Positions 37,263 to 46,307 of a DNA stretch of 64,000 nt are shown piece after piece. The notes below the pieces were generated by a model. The model worked only from the letters and a program-made list of their open reading frames with translations. It was not told the origin of the DNA and ran no database searches. The translations under genes and the position numbers were made by a program. Numbering within the stretch: position 1 is the stretch's first letter; every line of letters starts with the position of its first letter. Source of the stretch: Nocardioides marmorisolisilvae (GTDB lineage Bacteria > Actinomycetota > Actinomycetes > Propionibacteriales > Nocardioidaceae); NCBI RefSeq assembly GCF_003725775.1, contig NZ_RJSG01000002.1, positions 620,001 to 684,000 of the forward strand, read 5' to 3'.

Positions 37263-38449
37263 CCGCTCTCGCTCCCGCAGCCCGGGTCGCCCAGCCGTTG
37301 CTCGGCCGGCGGCGTGGCGTCGACTGGGTCCTCATCGGGGTGACGCTCTCGATCCTGGTGATCGGCACCCTGCTGGTGTGGTCCTCGACCTCGACCAACG
37401 ACCAGCTCACCGGCGGTGACTCGACGGCCTACCTGAAGAAGCAGCTCGTCAACGTCGCGATCGGACTCGTCCTCGGGGCGATGGTCTTCTTCACCGACCG
37501 GCGCTGGGTGCGGATCCTCGCGCCGCTGGTCTACCTGGGTTCGATCGCCGGACTGTTCCTGGTGCTGGCGATGGGCACGACGATCAACGGGTCCCGCTCC
37601 TGGCTGATGCTGGGGGGCCTGTCGATCCAGCCTGCCGAGTTCGCGAAGCTCGCCGTCGTCGTCGGGATGGCGCTGGCCGTCGCCGAGCGGACCGAGAGCT
37701 CGCGTCGTCGTCGCGTCGGCAACGTCGAGGTCGTGCTGATGCTGCTCATCGCCGGCTTCCCGGCGCTGCTCATCCTGATGCAGCCCGACCTGGGCACCAT
37801 GCTCGTGCTCACCGCGACCGTCTTCGGCGTGCTGGCCGTCTCCGGGGCTCCGCGTCGCTGGCTCGCCGGTCTCGCCGCCGGTGGGGTCTTCGGTGCGGTG
37901 CTGATGGTGACCGCCGGATTCCTCAAGGCCTACCAGGTCGACCGGTTCATGGCGTTCACGAACCCCGACCTCGACCCGCGCGGCGCCGGCTACAACACCG
38001 AGCAGGCCCGCATCGCGATCGGCAACGGCGGGCTCTTCGGTCAGGGCCTCTTCCACGGCTCGCAGACGCGGTCCGGCTTCGTGCCCGAGCAGCACACCGA
38101 CTTCGTCTTCACCGTCGCCGGTGAGGAGCTCGGCCTGATCGGCGCCGGCGTCCTGATCCTGCTCTTCGCCGTGCTGCTGTTCCGGGCGCTGGCGATCGCG
38201 CTCGCCGCCGAGGACATGTTCGGCCGGGTCGCTGCCGCGGGCATCGCGTGCTGGTTCGGCTTCCAGACCTTCCAGAACGTCGGGATGTGCCTGGGGATCA
38301 TGCCGGTGACCGGTGTCCCGTTGCCACTGGTGTCGTACGGCGGCTCCTCGATGTTCGCCTCGCTGGCGGCGATCGGGCTGCTGCTGAACATCGGCATGCG
38401 CACGAACGATCGCAACCGCCGCGCAGCGGACGCGCTCGCCCGCATCTGA
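37259..38449 (+). CDS. rodA: Peptidoglycan glycosyltransferase RodA (SEDS family)
   Basis: 396 residues, about ten membrane helices. SEDS motifs include WLMLGGLSIQPAEFAKLAVVVGMA, NPDLDPRGAGYNTEQARIAIGNGGLFGQGLF, PEQHTDFVFTVAGEELG, and MPVTGVPLPLVSYGGSSM. RodA polymerises lipid II for side-wall growth, paired with PBP2. GTG 37259 overlaps the mrdA stop (GTGA), giving tight coupling. Last gene of the rod-shape operon. Confidence 0.95.
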   Translation: MTALAPAARVAQPLLGRRRGVDWVLIGVTLSILVIGTLLVWSSTSTNDQLTGGDSTAYLKKQLVNVAIGLVLGAMVFFTDRRWVRILAPLVYLGSIAGLFLVLAMGTTINGSRSWLMLGGLSIQPAEFAKLAVVVGMALAVAERTESSRRRRVGNVEVVLMLLIAGFPALLILMQPDLGTMLVLTATVFGVLAVSGAPRRWLAGLAAGGVFGAVLMVTAGFLKAYQVDRFMAFTNPDLDPRGAGYNTEQARIAIGNGGLFGQGLFHGSQTRSGFVPEQHTDFVFTVAGEELGLIGAGVLILLFAVLLFRALAIALAAEDMFGRVAAAGIACWFGFQTFQNVGMCLGIMPVTGVPLPLVSYGGSSMFASLAAIGLLLNIGMRTNDRNRRAADALARI

Positions 38450-38461
38450 TACACCGGAACG

Positions 38462-39475
38462 GTGGACCTCCTCGCCGAGCTGGGCGCTGACCTGCCGGTC
38501 CTGGCCGCGCCGATGGCGGGCGGGCCGACGACCGTGGCGCTCGTGGACGCCGCCGCGACGGCGCGCTCGTTCGGCTTCCTGGCCGCGGGGTACAAGTCGC
38601 CGGAGACACTCGCCGGCGAGCTCGAGGCGGTCGGTTCTGAACGCTTCGGCGTGAACCTGTTCGCACCGGCACCGGTGCCCGTCGACCTCGCCGCCTACCG
38701 GGCCTACCGCGAGCGCCTGCTCCCGCTCGCCGCGCGTTTCGAGGTCGAGCTGCCCGAGGTGCCCGTCGAGGACGACGACGCCTGGGGCGCCAAGGTCGAC
38801 CTCCTGGTCGCGGCCGCGCCGCGGGTGGTCTCGTTCACCTTCGGGCTGCCGGACGCGGAGTCCGCAGCGCGCCTGCGGGCTGCAGGCTGCCTGCTCGCGC
38901 AGACGGTGACCGATCCCCACGAGGCGCGGCTGGCTGCCGACGCCGGCCTGGACGTGCTCGTCGTCCAGGCTCCCGCGGCCGGCGGCCACTCCGGCACGTT
39001 CACGCCCGAGCGACCGATCGGCTCGAGCCCGCTGCCGGACCTGGTGCGCGCCGTTCTCGCGGTCGCCGACCTCCCGGTCATCGCCGGAGGTGGCGTCGGC
39101 GGATCGGCCGACGTCCGGGTGGCCATGGCTGCTGGTGCCTCGGCCGTCGCCGTCGGAACCCTGCTCCTGCTCGCCGACGAGGCCGGCACCTCCGCGACGT
39201 ACCGGGGTGCCCTGACCGGGGCCGGTCGCGGCGACCCTGTCCTGACCCGTGCTTACAGCGGTCGGCCGGCCCGCGGGCTACCGACGGCGTTCATGGCCGC
39301 GCACGACGCGGCCGCACCGCTCGGCTACCCGGCGCTGCACCACCTGACCACGCCGATCCGGCGTGCCGCCGCCGCGGCCGGCGATGCGGAGAACATCAAC
39401 CTCTGGGCGGGCACCGGTTACCGCGCCGCGACCGCTGCTCCGGCCGCGCAGATTCTGTCGGCCCTCGCTCGCTGA
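38462..39475 (+). CDS. Nitronate monooxygenase (2-nitropropane dioxygenase family)
   Basis: 337 residues from GTG 38462. TIM-barrel FMN enzyme: PVLAAPMAGGPTTVALVDAA at the N terminus, FGVNLFAP, QAPAAGGHSGTF with the catalytic His, VIAGGGVGGSADVRVAMAAGASAVAVGT as the phosphate-binding site. It oxidises toxic nitronates. Only 12 bases separate it from rodA, so read-through is likely, although the function is unrelated. The palindrome at 39474-39491 overlaps its stop. Confidence 0.9.
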   Translation: MDLLAELGADLPVLAAPMAGGPTTVALVDAAATARSFGFLAAGYKSPETLAGELEAVGSERFGVNLFAPAPVPVDLAAYRAYRERLLPLAARFEVELPEVPVEDDDAWGAKVDLLVAAAPRVVSFTFGLPDAESAARLRAAGCLLAQTVTDPHEARLAADAGLDVLVVQAPAAGGHSGTFTPERPIGSSPLPDLVRAVLAVADLPVIAGGGVGGSADVRVAMAAGASAVAVGTLLLLADEAGTSATYRGALTGAGRGDPVLTRAYSGRPARGLPTAFMAAHDAAAPLGYPALHHLTTPIRRAAAAAGDAENINLWAGTGYRAATAAPAAQILSALAR

Positions 39476-39491
39476 CGTACCCTGGTACGTC
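39474..39491. promoter_or_regulatory. 18-bp palindrome upstream of the radical SAM gene
   Basis: GACGTACC-CT-GGTACGTC, perfect 8-bp arms. It overlaps the stop codon of the preceding gene and contains a possible -10 (TACCCT, 39478-39483). It may be an operator. Confidence 0.45.
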
Positions 39492-39521
39492 GTTCCAGCC
39501 CGTTTCCCCGAGAGGTCAGTC

Positions 39522-41468
39522 GTGCCCGTCAGCACCGCCCCCGAGTCCGTGTTCGCCCGGCTCGAGCCGCACCTGCCGAGCGTGCAGAAGCCGATCCAGT
39601 ACGTCGGCGGCGAGCTGAACTCGGTCACCAAGGAGTGGGGCGACGACCGGACCACCGTGCGCTGGGCGCTGATGTACCCGGACGCCTACGAGGTCGGCCT
39701 GCCCAACCAGGGCGTGCAGATCCTCTACGAGGTGCTGAACGAGGCCGAGGACACCCTGGCCGAGCGGACCTACGCGGTGTGGCCGGACCTCGAGGCCGTC
39801 CTGCGCCGCGAGGACATCCCGCAGTTCACCGTCGACAGCCACCGCCCGGTCGGTGCCTTCGACCTGCTCGGGCTGTCCTTCTCGACCGAGCTCGGCTACA
39901 CCAACATGCTGACCGCGCTCGACCTCGCCGGCATCCCGCTGCACGCGGTGGACCGCACCGACGGCCACCCGATCGTGCTGGCCGGCGGACACTCGGCGTT
40001 CAACCCCGAGCCGATCGCCGACTTCATCGACGCCGCGGTGCTGGGGGACGGCGAGGAGGTCGTCCTCAAGATCTCCGAGGTCGTGCGCGAGTGGAAGGGT
40101 GAGGGCGAGACCGGAGGTCGCGACGAGCTGCTGCGCCGGCTCGCGGTCAGCGGCAACGTGTACGTGCCGAAGTTCTACGACGTCTCCTACGGCCCGGACG
40201 GCTCGCTCGGCCCGGCCGTCCCGAACCTGGCCGGCGTGCCGGCACGGGTCGCGAAGCACACCTTGATGGACCTGGACTCCTGGCCCTACCCGGCCAACCC
40301 GCTGGTGCCGCTCGCCGAGACGGTGCACGAGCGGTTCAGCGTCGAGATCTTCCGCGGCTGCACCCGCGGCTGCCGCTTCTGCCAGGCCGGGATGATCACC
40401 CGCCCGGTGCGCGAGCGCTCGATCACCACGATCGGTGCCATGGTGCAGAACGGCATCGAGAAGTCCGGCTTCGACGAGGTCGGCCTGCTCTCGCTCTCCA
40501 GTGCCGACCACACCGAGATCGGCGAGGTCGCCAAGGACCTCGCCGACCGCTACGAGGGCAGCAACGTCTCGCTGAGCCTGCCGAGCACCCGGGTCGACGC
40601 CTTCAACATCACGCTCGCCAACGAGTTCTCCCGCAACGGCCGGCGCTCGGGTCTGACGTTCGCGCCGGAGGGTGGCTCGGAGCGGATGCGCAAGGTGATC
40701 AACAAGATGGTCACCGAGGAGGACCTGATCAACACGGTCGCCGCGGCGTACAGCCACGGCTGGCGGCAGGTGAAGCTCTACTTCATGGTCGGCCTCCCGA
40801 CCGAGACCGACGAGGACGTCCTCCAGGTCGCCGATCTCGCCCGCAAGGTGATCCAGAAGGGCCGCGAGGTCTCCGGCCACAACGACATCCGCTGCACCGT
40901 CTCGATCGGCGGCTTCGTGCCCAAGCCGCACACCCCGTTCCAGTGGGCCGCACAGCTGGACCACGTGACCACCGACGACCGGCTCTACAAGCTGCGCGAG
41001 GTCGTCCGCAACGACAAGAAGTACGGCCGCGCGATCGGCTTCCGCTACCACGACGGCAAGCCCGGCATCGTCGAGGGACTGCTCTCCCGGGGTGACCGCC
41101 GCATCGGCAAGGTGATCGAGGCGGCCTGGCGTGACGGCGGGCGTTTCGACGGCTGGAGCGAGCACTTCTCCTACGACCGCTGGATGGCCGCGGCCGAGAC
41201 CGGCCTGGCCGGCACCGGTGTGGACGTCGACTGGTTCACCACCCGGGAGCGCGGCTACGACGAGGTGCTGCCCTGGGACCACCTGGACTCCGGTCTCGAC
41301 AAGGACTGGCTCTGGGAGGACTGGGAGGACGCGCTGGACCCCGACTCGATCGACGTCGAGGACTGCCGCTGGACGCCCTGCTACGACTGCGGTGTCTGCC
41401 CGGAGATGGGCACCGACATCCAGATCGGCCCGACCGGTCAGCGGCTGCTGCCGCTCTCCGTCGTCTGA
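39522..41468 (+). CDS. B12-binding-like radical SAM protein (TIGR03960 family)
   Basis: 648 residues from GTG 39522, preceded by GAGAGG. The N-terminal half resembles a cobalamin-binding domain (MYPDAYEVGLPNQGVQILYEVLN, VLAGGHSAFNPEPIADFID). The radical SAM motif is RGCTRGCRFCQAG near residue 290, followed by SLSSADHTEIGEVAKDLADRY and TFAPEGGSERMRKVINK. A C-terminal Cys cluster (CRWTPCYDCGVCPEMG) may bind another iron-sulfur centre. The family usually sits beside a DUF2344 gene and rne and is thought to modify RNA or a ribosomal component; the reaction is not established. Here DUF2344 is 3.9 kb away. Confidence 0.92.
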   Translation: MPVSTAPESVFARLEPHLPSVQKPIQYVGGELNSVTKEWGDDRTTVRWALMYPDAYEVGLPNQGVQILYEVLNEAEDTLAERTYAVWPDLEAVLRREDIPQFTVDSHRPVGAFDLLGLSFSTELGYTNMLTALDLAGIPLHAVDRTDGHPIVLAGGHSAFNPEPIADFIDAAVLGDGEEVVLKISEVVREWKGEGETGGRDELLRRLAVSGNVYVPKFYDVSYGPDGSLGPAVPNLAGVPARVAKHTLMDLDSWPYPANPLVPLAETVHERFSVEIFRGCTRGCRFCQAGMITRPVRERSITTIGAMVQNGIEKSGFDEVGLLSLSSADHTEIGEVAKDLADRYEGSNVSLSLPSTRVDAFNITLANEFSRNGRRSGLTFAPEGGSERMRKVINKMVTEEDLINTVAAAYSHGWRQVKLYFMVGLPTETDEDVLQVADLARKVIQKGREVSGHNDIRCTVSIGGFVPKPHTPFQWAAQLDHVTTDDRLYKLREVVRNDKKYGRAIGFRYHDGKPGIVEGLLSRGDRRIGKVIEAAWRDGGRFDGWSEHFSYDRWMAAAETGLAGTGVDVDWFTTRERGYDEVLPWDHLDSGLDKDWLWEDWEDALDPDSIDVEDCRWTPCYDCGVCPEMGTDIQIGPTGQRLLPLSVV

Positions 41469-41497
41469 CCGTGGCCGAAGCCCGCTAGCCTCGCGCC

Positions 41498-42415
41498 GTG
41501 GACATCACCACGAGCATCCGGTCGGGGCAGGGCGACTTCGTCCTGTTCGCGATCACGCCGCCCCGGCAGTCGACGCCGCCCGAGCGGTTGCCGGAGATCG
41601 CCCGGGCGACCATCGAGCGGCTCGAGCACCTCGACCTCGACGGCCTGGTCCTCTACGACATCGACGACGAGAGCTCGCGCAACCCGGCCGAGCGCCCGTT
41701 CCCGTTCAGCCCGACCGTCGACCCGGCGGAGTACCTGTCGGCGCACCTCGCCGCGTGGCCGACCCCGGTGGTCGTCTACCGCGCCGTCAGCAAGTACCCG
41801 CACGACGGGCTCGACGCCTGGCTCCGCGAGCAGGATCCGAGCCGCACGCTGACGGTCATGGTCGGCGCCGCCTCGAGCGGCACGTCCGCGCCGGTCACGC
41901 TCTCCGAGGCGCAGGCGATGCGCGCGGAGGCGAACCCCGACCTGCTGCTCGGCGGAGTGGCGATCCCGGAGCGCCACAGCCGTCGCGAGAACGAGCACCT
42001 GCGGCTGATCGCGAAGCAGGAAGCAGGCTGCCGGTTCTTCGTCACCCAGGTCGTCTACGACCTCAACGCCGCCAAGAACCTGGTCTCCGACTACCGCTAC
42101 GAGTGCGAGGCGCGCGGACTGACGCCGGTGCCGATCGTGTTCACGTTCTCGGTCTGCGGGTCGATGAAGACGCTGGAGTTCCTGCGCTGGCTCGGTGTCG
42201 ACGTCCCGCGGTGGATCGAGAACGACCTGCGGCACGCGAAGAACCCGCTGGCCGCCTCGCTGGACCAGGCCCTGGCGACCGCCGTCGAGCTCGTCGACTA
42301 CTGCCGGCGCCTCGGCGTCCCGTTCGGACTCAACGTGGAGAGCGTCTCGATCAGGCGCGAGGAGATCGAGGCCTCGGTCGATCTCGCCGAACAGCTGATC
42401 GCCCACCTCCGCTAG
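41498..42415 (+). CDS. Methylenetetrahydrofolate reductase-like protein
   Basis: 305 residues from GTG 41498. TIM-barrel protein of the MTHFR superfamily: FAITPPRQSTPPERLPEIARATIERL, LYDIDDESSRNP, GAASSGTSAPVTLSEAQAM, LLLGGVAIPERHSRRENEHLRLIAKQEAGCRFFVTQVVYD, which matches the FAD/folate-site layout. It lacks the usual MetF start, so it may be a non-canonical reductase of the type known in mycobacteria or act on another substrate. TAGCCT (41486-41491) ends 6 bases before the GTG, a leaderless promoter. Confidence 0.75.
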   Translation: MDITTSIRSGQGDFVLFAITPPRQSTPPERLPEIARATIERLEHLDLDGLVLYDIDDESSRNPAERPFPFSPTVDPAEYLSAHLAAWPTPVVVYRAVSKYPHDGLDAWLREQDPSRTLTVMVGAASSGTSAPVTLSEAQAMRAEANPDLLLGGVAIPERHSRRENEHLRLIAKQEAGCRFFVTQVVYDLNAAKNLVSDYRYECEARGLTPVPIVFTFSVCGSMKTLEFLRWLGVDVPRWIENDLRHAKNPLAASLDQALATAVELVDYCRRLGVPFGLNVESVSIRREEIEASVDLAEQLIAHLR

Positions 42416-42419
42416 GCGT

Positions 42420-43622
42420 TCAGGCCAGCTCGTCCTCGACGTACGCCGGTCGGGCGATGAGCAGGCCGACGAGGTACTGCGGGACGGCCAGCCCGAGCAG
42501 CACCAGCAGCGGAACGGTCCAGCCGTTCGTCGCGTCGTGCAGGGCGCCGACGCCGAACGGACCGGCGACCGCGATCAGGTAGCCGACGGACTGGGTGAAG
42601 CCCGAGAGCGCGGCCGTGCCGGCAGGCGTGCGGGCCCGCAGACCGATGAGGGTGAGGATGAACGGGAAGGTGCAGGTCCCGATACCCAGCGTCGCGGCCC
42701 ACAGCCACGGGACGTGGTCGTCCGCGGTGATCAGCCCGAGGTAGCCGATCGGGTAGAAGACCATGATCGCGGTGAGCAGCACCCGCTGGTCCTTGACCCG
42801 GGCAGTCTGAGCCGGGATGACGAACGACAGTGGGATGCTGATCGCGGTGGTCACCCCGAGCAGCAGCCCGGCGTCGTGGGCGCTGTACCCGGCGTCGCGG
42901 AACACCTGAGCCAGCCAGCCGAAGATCGAGTACGCCTGGAGCGACTGCAGTCCGAAGGCCAGCGCCATGAGCAGGCCGATCCGGGTCCGGCCGACCGCGC
43001 TGGTGGTGATCGGTGACGTGGTCCTCTCAGCCTTGCGGTCGTGCCGCACCAGCGCGATCCACGGGACGGCGGCGACCGCGGCCGTGAACGCCCACACGAC
43101 CAGTCCGTGGCGCCAGTCGAGCGGCCCGCTGCCGCGGTCGGAGAACGGCACGGTGAGCACCGAGGCGCTGGTCAGACCGATCGCCAGGCCGGTCGAGTAC
43201 ACGGCGGTGAGCAGACCGACCTGGTCGGGGAAGTGCAGCTTGACCAGGCTGGGGAGCAGGACGTTCGCGACCGCCATGCCGGCCAGGGCGAGGAACGAGA
43301 GCACCAGGAACGCTGCCGGGGAGCCGACGTGGGCGCGTGCCAGCAGGCCGCCGGTCACCAGCAGGAGGGCGAGCAGGGTGGCCCGGTGGACGCCAGCGAG
43401 TCGGGCGATCCGCGGAGCCAGTGCGCCGACCGTGGCGAAGCTCAGCACCGGAAGGCTGGTCAGCAGCGAGGTCTCCCAACCGCGCATCCCGAGACCGGCG
43501 GAGAGCTCGTCGAGGATCGGGCCGACGCTCACCGCGGCCGGGCGCAGGTTGAACGCGAGGACGACGATCCCCACCAGGACCAGGGCACGCTCGAACCGGC
43601 GGTCCTGGGATGGGGGAGTCAC
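42420..43622 (-). CDS. MFS transporter, CynX/NimT type
   Basis: About 400 residues with twelve membrane helices. The start of helix 1 (LVGIVVLAFNLRPAAVSVGPILDEL) is typical of the CynX/NimT/YycB group, which exports cyanate, nitroimidazole-like or other small compounds. GTG 43622 is used; an in-frame TTG at 43634 is possible. The stop is 4 bases from the convergent MTHFR-like gene. The substrate is unknown. Confidence 0.88.
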   Translation of the reverse strand: MTPPSQDRRFERALVLVGIVVLAFNLRPAAVSVGPILDELSAGLGMRGWETSLLTSLPVLSFATVGALAPRIARLAGVHRATLLALLLVTGGLLARAHVGSPAAFLVLSFLALAGMAVANVLLPSLVKLHFPDQVGLLTAVYSTGLAIGLTSASVLTVPFSDRGSGPLDWRHGLVVWAFTAAVAAVPWIALVRHDRKAERTTSPITTSAVGRTRIGLLMALAFGLQSLQAYSIFGWLAQVFRDAGYSAHDAGLLLGVTTAISIPLSFVIPAQTARVKDQRVLLTAIMVFYPIGYLGLITADDHVPWLWAATLGIGTCTFPFILTLIGLRARTPAGTAALSGFTQSVGYLIAVAGPFGVGALHDATNGWTVPLLVLLGLAVPQYLVGLLIARPAYVEDELA

Positions 43623-43659
43623 ATCTCTCGACAACCCCGATCGTGCGCTGGCTGTTCCC

Positions 43660-43872
43660 TCAGGGCCGCAGGTCGGACCAGCCCGGGTAGCCCCCGGGCG
43701 GCTCGGAACGGTCGTCGCCGGCGCGCCGCAGATCGTCCGAGGGGATGCTCGTCTGGTTACCGCGCCTCCAGGCGCGGATCTGGCGACGGAGCTGGAGCTG
43801 GGTGCGGAATCGCAGCGCGGTCATCACGAGCACGAAGAGGATCCAGAGGCCAACCTTCACGAAGGCGTGCAC
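43660..43872 (-). CDS. Tiny membrane protein, twin B
   Basis: 70 residues from GTG 43872. One membrane helix (about 5-22, VGLWILFVLVMTALRF), a basic juxtamembrane segment (RTQLQLRRQIRAWRRG) and a polar tail with DDLRRAGDDRSEPPGGYPGW. It lies 3 bases after a second small gene with the same plan and a similar tail, so the two look like a tandem duplication. I do not recognise the family. Confidence 0.65.
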   Translation of the reverse strand: MHAFVKVGLWILFVLVMTALRFRTQLQLRRQIRAWRRGNQTSIPSDDLRRAGDDRSEPPGGYPGWSDLRP

Positions 43873-43875
43873 CGG

Positions 43876-44049
43876 TCAGACCCACCCGGCGGAACCGTCG
43901 AAGGGTGGCGGCTGGTTGGCGTCCGCACGCTTCAGGTCGTCGGGCTGGGCGTAGAGGCACTCGATCGACCGGCGCGAGCGGGCGATGCGGCGTACGTAGA
44001 GGAAGCACAGGCCGAGCACGACCACTGCTGAGACCAGGAACGCGACCAC
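43876..44049 (-). CDS. Tiny membrane protein, twin A
   Basis: 57 residues from GTG 44049: membrane helix MVAFLVSAVVVLGLCFLYV, basic stretch RRIARSRRS, tail with DDLKRADANQPPPFDGSAGW. The tail aligns with that of the next gene (DDL-K/R-RA, PP, GW). TAGCGT on the minus strand (44056-44061) ends 6 bases before the GTG, the leaderless spacing used in this genome, supporting a real gene. Function unknown. Confidence 0.65.
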   Translation of the reverse strand: MVAFLVSAVVVLGLCFLYVRRIARSRRSIECLYAQPDDLKRADANQPPPFDGSAGWV

Positions 44050-44103
44050 GCGTCCACGCTACGTGCTCAGCGGTTGTCGGCGGCGTCCGGTTTGATGAAC
44101 ACC

Positions 44104-45270
44104 GTGCGAGCAATCAGTGACGAGCAGCGGCGGGCGCGCCTCGCGCGCCGGCACGGGCTGGCCACGGGGTTCGCGTCGGTCGAGGCGGCGACCGACGCGA
44201 TGACCTGCTGGCACGCGACCGAGCCGGCCTCGGTCTACCTGTCCGCGTGGGCCCGGACCGGCTGCACGCGCGACGACCTGCACCGCGCCCTGTACGTCGA
44301 CCGCACGGTGGTGCGACAGCTGGCGATGCGGCGTACGGCGTTCGCCTTTCCGCGCGACCTGCTGCCCGCGGTGTGGGGCAGTGCGTCGGCGCGGGTGGCG
44401 GTCCAGCAGGAGGGCCAGCTCGCCCGGGACGTGGTCAAGCACGGCGTCACCGCGAACGGCGAGGAGTGGGTCGAGCAGGCATGCGCCGCCGTGCTGCACC
44501 ACCTGCGGACCGCCGGTCCGACGACGACCGCCCAGCTTCGCGAGGCGCTGCCGATGCTCGAGGCGCGGATGAGCCTGTCACCGGACAAGAAGTGGGGCGC
44601 GGAGGTGTCGGTCGCGCCACGGGTGCTCACCACGCTGGCGGCCTCGGGCGTCGTCGTCCGCGGCGAGAACGACGGCGGCTGGAAGACCTCGCGTCCGCGG
44701 TGGACGGCGACCGAGGACTGGCTGCCGGGGATCGGACCGGCCTGGGACGAGGCGGACGGATACGCGGCACTGGTGCGCTCCTGGTTGCACACCTTCGGCC
44801 CGGGCACCGAGGCCGACATCGTCTGGTGGCTCGGCGCGACCAAGGCTGCGGTGCGTCGCGCGCTCGTTGACGTGGACGCCGTCGAGGTCGGTCTGGACTC
44901 GGGGGAGTCCGGCTACCTGCTTCCCGACGACCTGGACGACGAGCCTGCTCCCGGCGACTGGGGATCCCTGTTGCCCGCGCTCGACCCGACGACGATGGGC
45001 TGGAAGCAGCGCGACTGGTACCTCGGTCCGCACGCCGAGGCGATCTTCGACCGCAACGGCAACGGCGGCCCGACGGCGTGGTGGAACGGACGGATCGTCG
45101 GAGGCTGGCGCCAGGAGTCGGACGGCACGGTCGTCGTCGTGCCGGCCGAGGAGCTGACCGCGAAGGCTGCGAAGGCGTTGGGGGCCCAGGCAGAGGAGCT
45201 GACGGCCTGGCTCGACGGGGACGTCGTGAACTCGATCTACCAGTCGCCGCTGGTGCGCCGCGGCATCTGA
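44104..45270 (+). CDS. Winged-helix DNA-binding domain protein (HTH_42/YcaQ-like)
   Basis: 388 residues from GTG 44104; ATG 44095 is an alternative. It contains the family pattern GFASVEAATDAMTCWHATEPASVYLSAWAR, MRRTAFAFPRDLLPAV, WLHTFGPGTEADIVWWLG, and LPALDPTTMGWKQRDWYLGPHAEAIFDRNGNGGPTAWWNGRIVGGW. E. coli YcaQ is a DNA glycosylase that unhooks interstrand crosslinks, and the actinobacterial branch is less well known. A role in DNA alkylation repair is possible. Confidence 0.85.
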   Translation: MRAISDEQRRARLARRHGLATGFASVEAATDAMTCWHATEPASVYLSAWARTGCTRDDLHRALYVDRTVVRQLAMRRTAFAFPRDLLPAVWGSASARVAVQQEGQLARDVVKHGVTANGEEWVEQACAAVLHHLRTAGPTTTAQLREALPMLEARMSLSPDKKWGAEVSVAPRVLTTLAASGVVVRGENDGGWKTSRPRWTATEDWLPGIGPAWDEADGYAALVRSWLHTFGPGTEADIVWWLGATKAAVRRALVDVDAVEVGLDSGESGYLLPDDLDDEPAPGDWGSLLPALDPTTMGWKQRDWYLGPHAEAIFDRNGNGGPTAWWNGRIVGGWRQESDGTVVVVPAEELTAKAAKALGAQAEELTAWLDGDVVNSIYQSPLVRRGI

Positions 45271-45364
45271 AATAGGGTTCGACCCGTGCTCCTCGCTGGC
45301 GCTCGTCGACGGGATCTCGGCCACTCGGCAACGAGCAAGCTCGAGCACTCGATAACCTCGACCC

Positions 45365-46117
45365 GTGCGTGAACAGCCCGAGCAGCAAGCCCCGCCGGTC
45401 CAGCGACTGCGGATCCGGTACGCCAAGCGCGGGCGGCTGCGGTTCACCAGCCACCGCGACTTCAGCCGGGCCTTCGAGCGCGCGATCGCCCGAGCCCGGG
45501 TGCCGATGGCGTACTCGTCGGGCTTCAACCCGCACCCGCGGATCTCCTACGCCGGCGCGAGCCCGACCGGGGCGGCCAGCGAGGCCGAGTACGTCGAGAT
45601 CGGCCTGGCCGAGGTGCTCGACCCCGCATCGGTCGCGCGCGCCCTGGACGACTCGCTCCCGGACGGCCTCGACATCCTCGACGTGGTGGTCTCCAGCGGC
45701 GGATCTCTCAGCGAACGGCTCGAGGGGTCCCACTGGGAGATCACGCTGAACGGAGTCTCGGCCGAGGAGCTGGAGCCGGCGGTCGCCCAGCTGCTGGCCG
45801 CCCCTGAGGTGATGGTCGAGCGGATGACCAAGAAGGGCCTGCGCACCTTCGACGCCCGGGCCGCGATCGTCAGTCTCGAGGTGCGGGCAGACGGCGAGTC
45901 GCAGGCGGGTGCCCAAACGTGTGCGATACTGCAAGTGGTTTTACGGCACGGAACCCCGTCCGTGAGACCCGACGACGTTCTCGCCGCGCTCCGTGAGATC
46001 TCGGAAACCGGTGTTCAGCCCGCAGCGCTTGCGCAGCGACTGGCACAAGGTCCACTTGATCCGCAGACCGGCACGGTGGGGGACCCGTTGGCACCGGACC
46101 GCGACGCGGCCGGCTGA
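45365..46117 (+). CDS. TIGR03936 / DUF2344 family protein
   Basis: 250 residues from GTG 45365. Motifs: RLRIRYAKRGRLRFTSHRD, FERAIARARVPMAYSSGFNPHPRISYAGASPTGAASEAEYVEIGL. The family is tied genomically to the TIGR03960 radical SAM protein and rne, and is thought to help it act on its target. TAACCT (45353-45358) ends 6 bases before the GTG. The 94 bases before it (45271-45364) hold no gene. Here it is separated from its radical SAM partner by five genes. Confidence 0.92.
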   Translation: MREQPEQQAPPVQRLRIRYAKRGRLRFTSHRDFSRAFERAIARARVPMAYSSGFNPHPRISYAGASPTGAASEAEYVEIGLAEVLDPASVARALDDSLPDGLDILDVVVSSGGSLSERLEGSHWEITLNGVSAEELEPAVAQLLAAPEVMVERMTKKGLRTFDARAAIVSLEVRADGESQAGAQTCAILQVVLRHGTPSVRPDDVLAALREISETGVQPAALAQRLAQGPLDPQTGTVGDPLAPDRDAAG

Positions 46118-46307
46118 GGTTGGTGACAGCTCCCTCGGCCAGACGGCTTAGCGACCGCGGTCGGTGATGACGAGTCCTTGATCCGACCTACACGGAGGAT
46201 GTCGCCGCCGACCGAAGGCTTTTGCCACGGTGCGCGCAGCGCGACGTGGCGTGACCCGCACGACCACACCGGCACTGAGCCGGGGGCGTGCTAGAGGAGA
46301 GCAACTC

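Noticed and set aside
45271-45364. Possible further repeat (GCTCCTCGCTGGCGCTCGTC) before the DUF2344 gene
   Set aside because: It shares only a short CCTCGCTGG stretch with the flanks of the other repeats and does not show their ends; a genome search would be needed.
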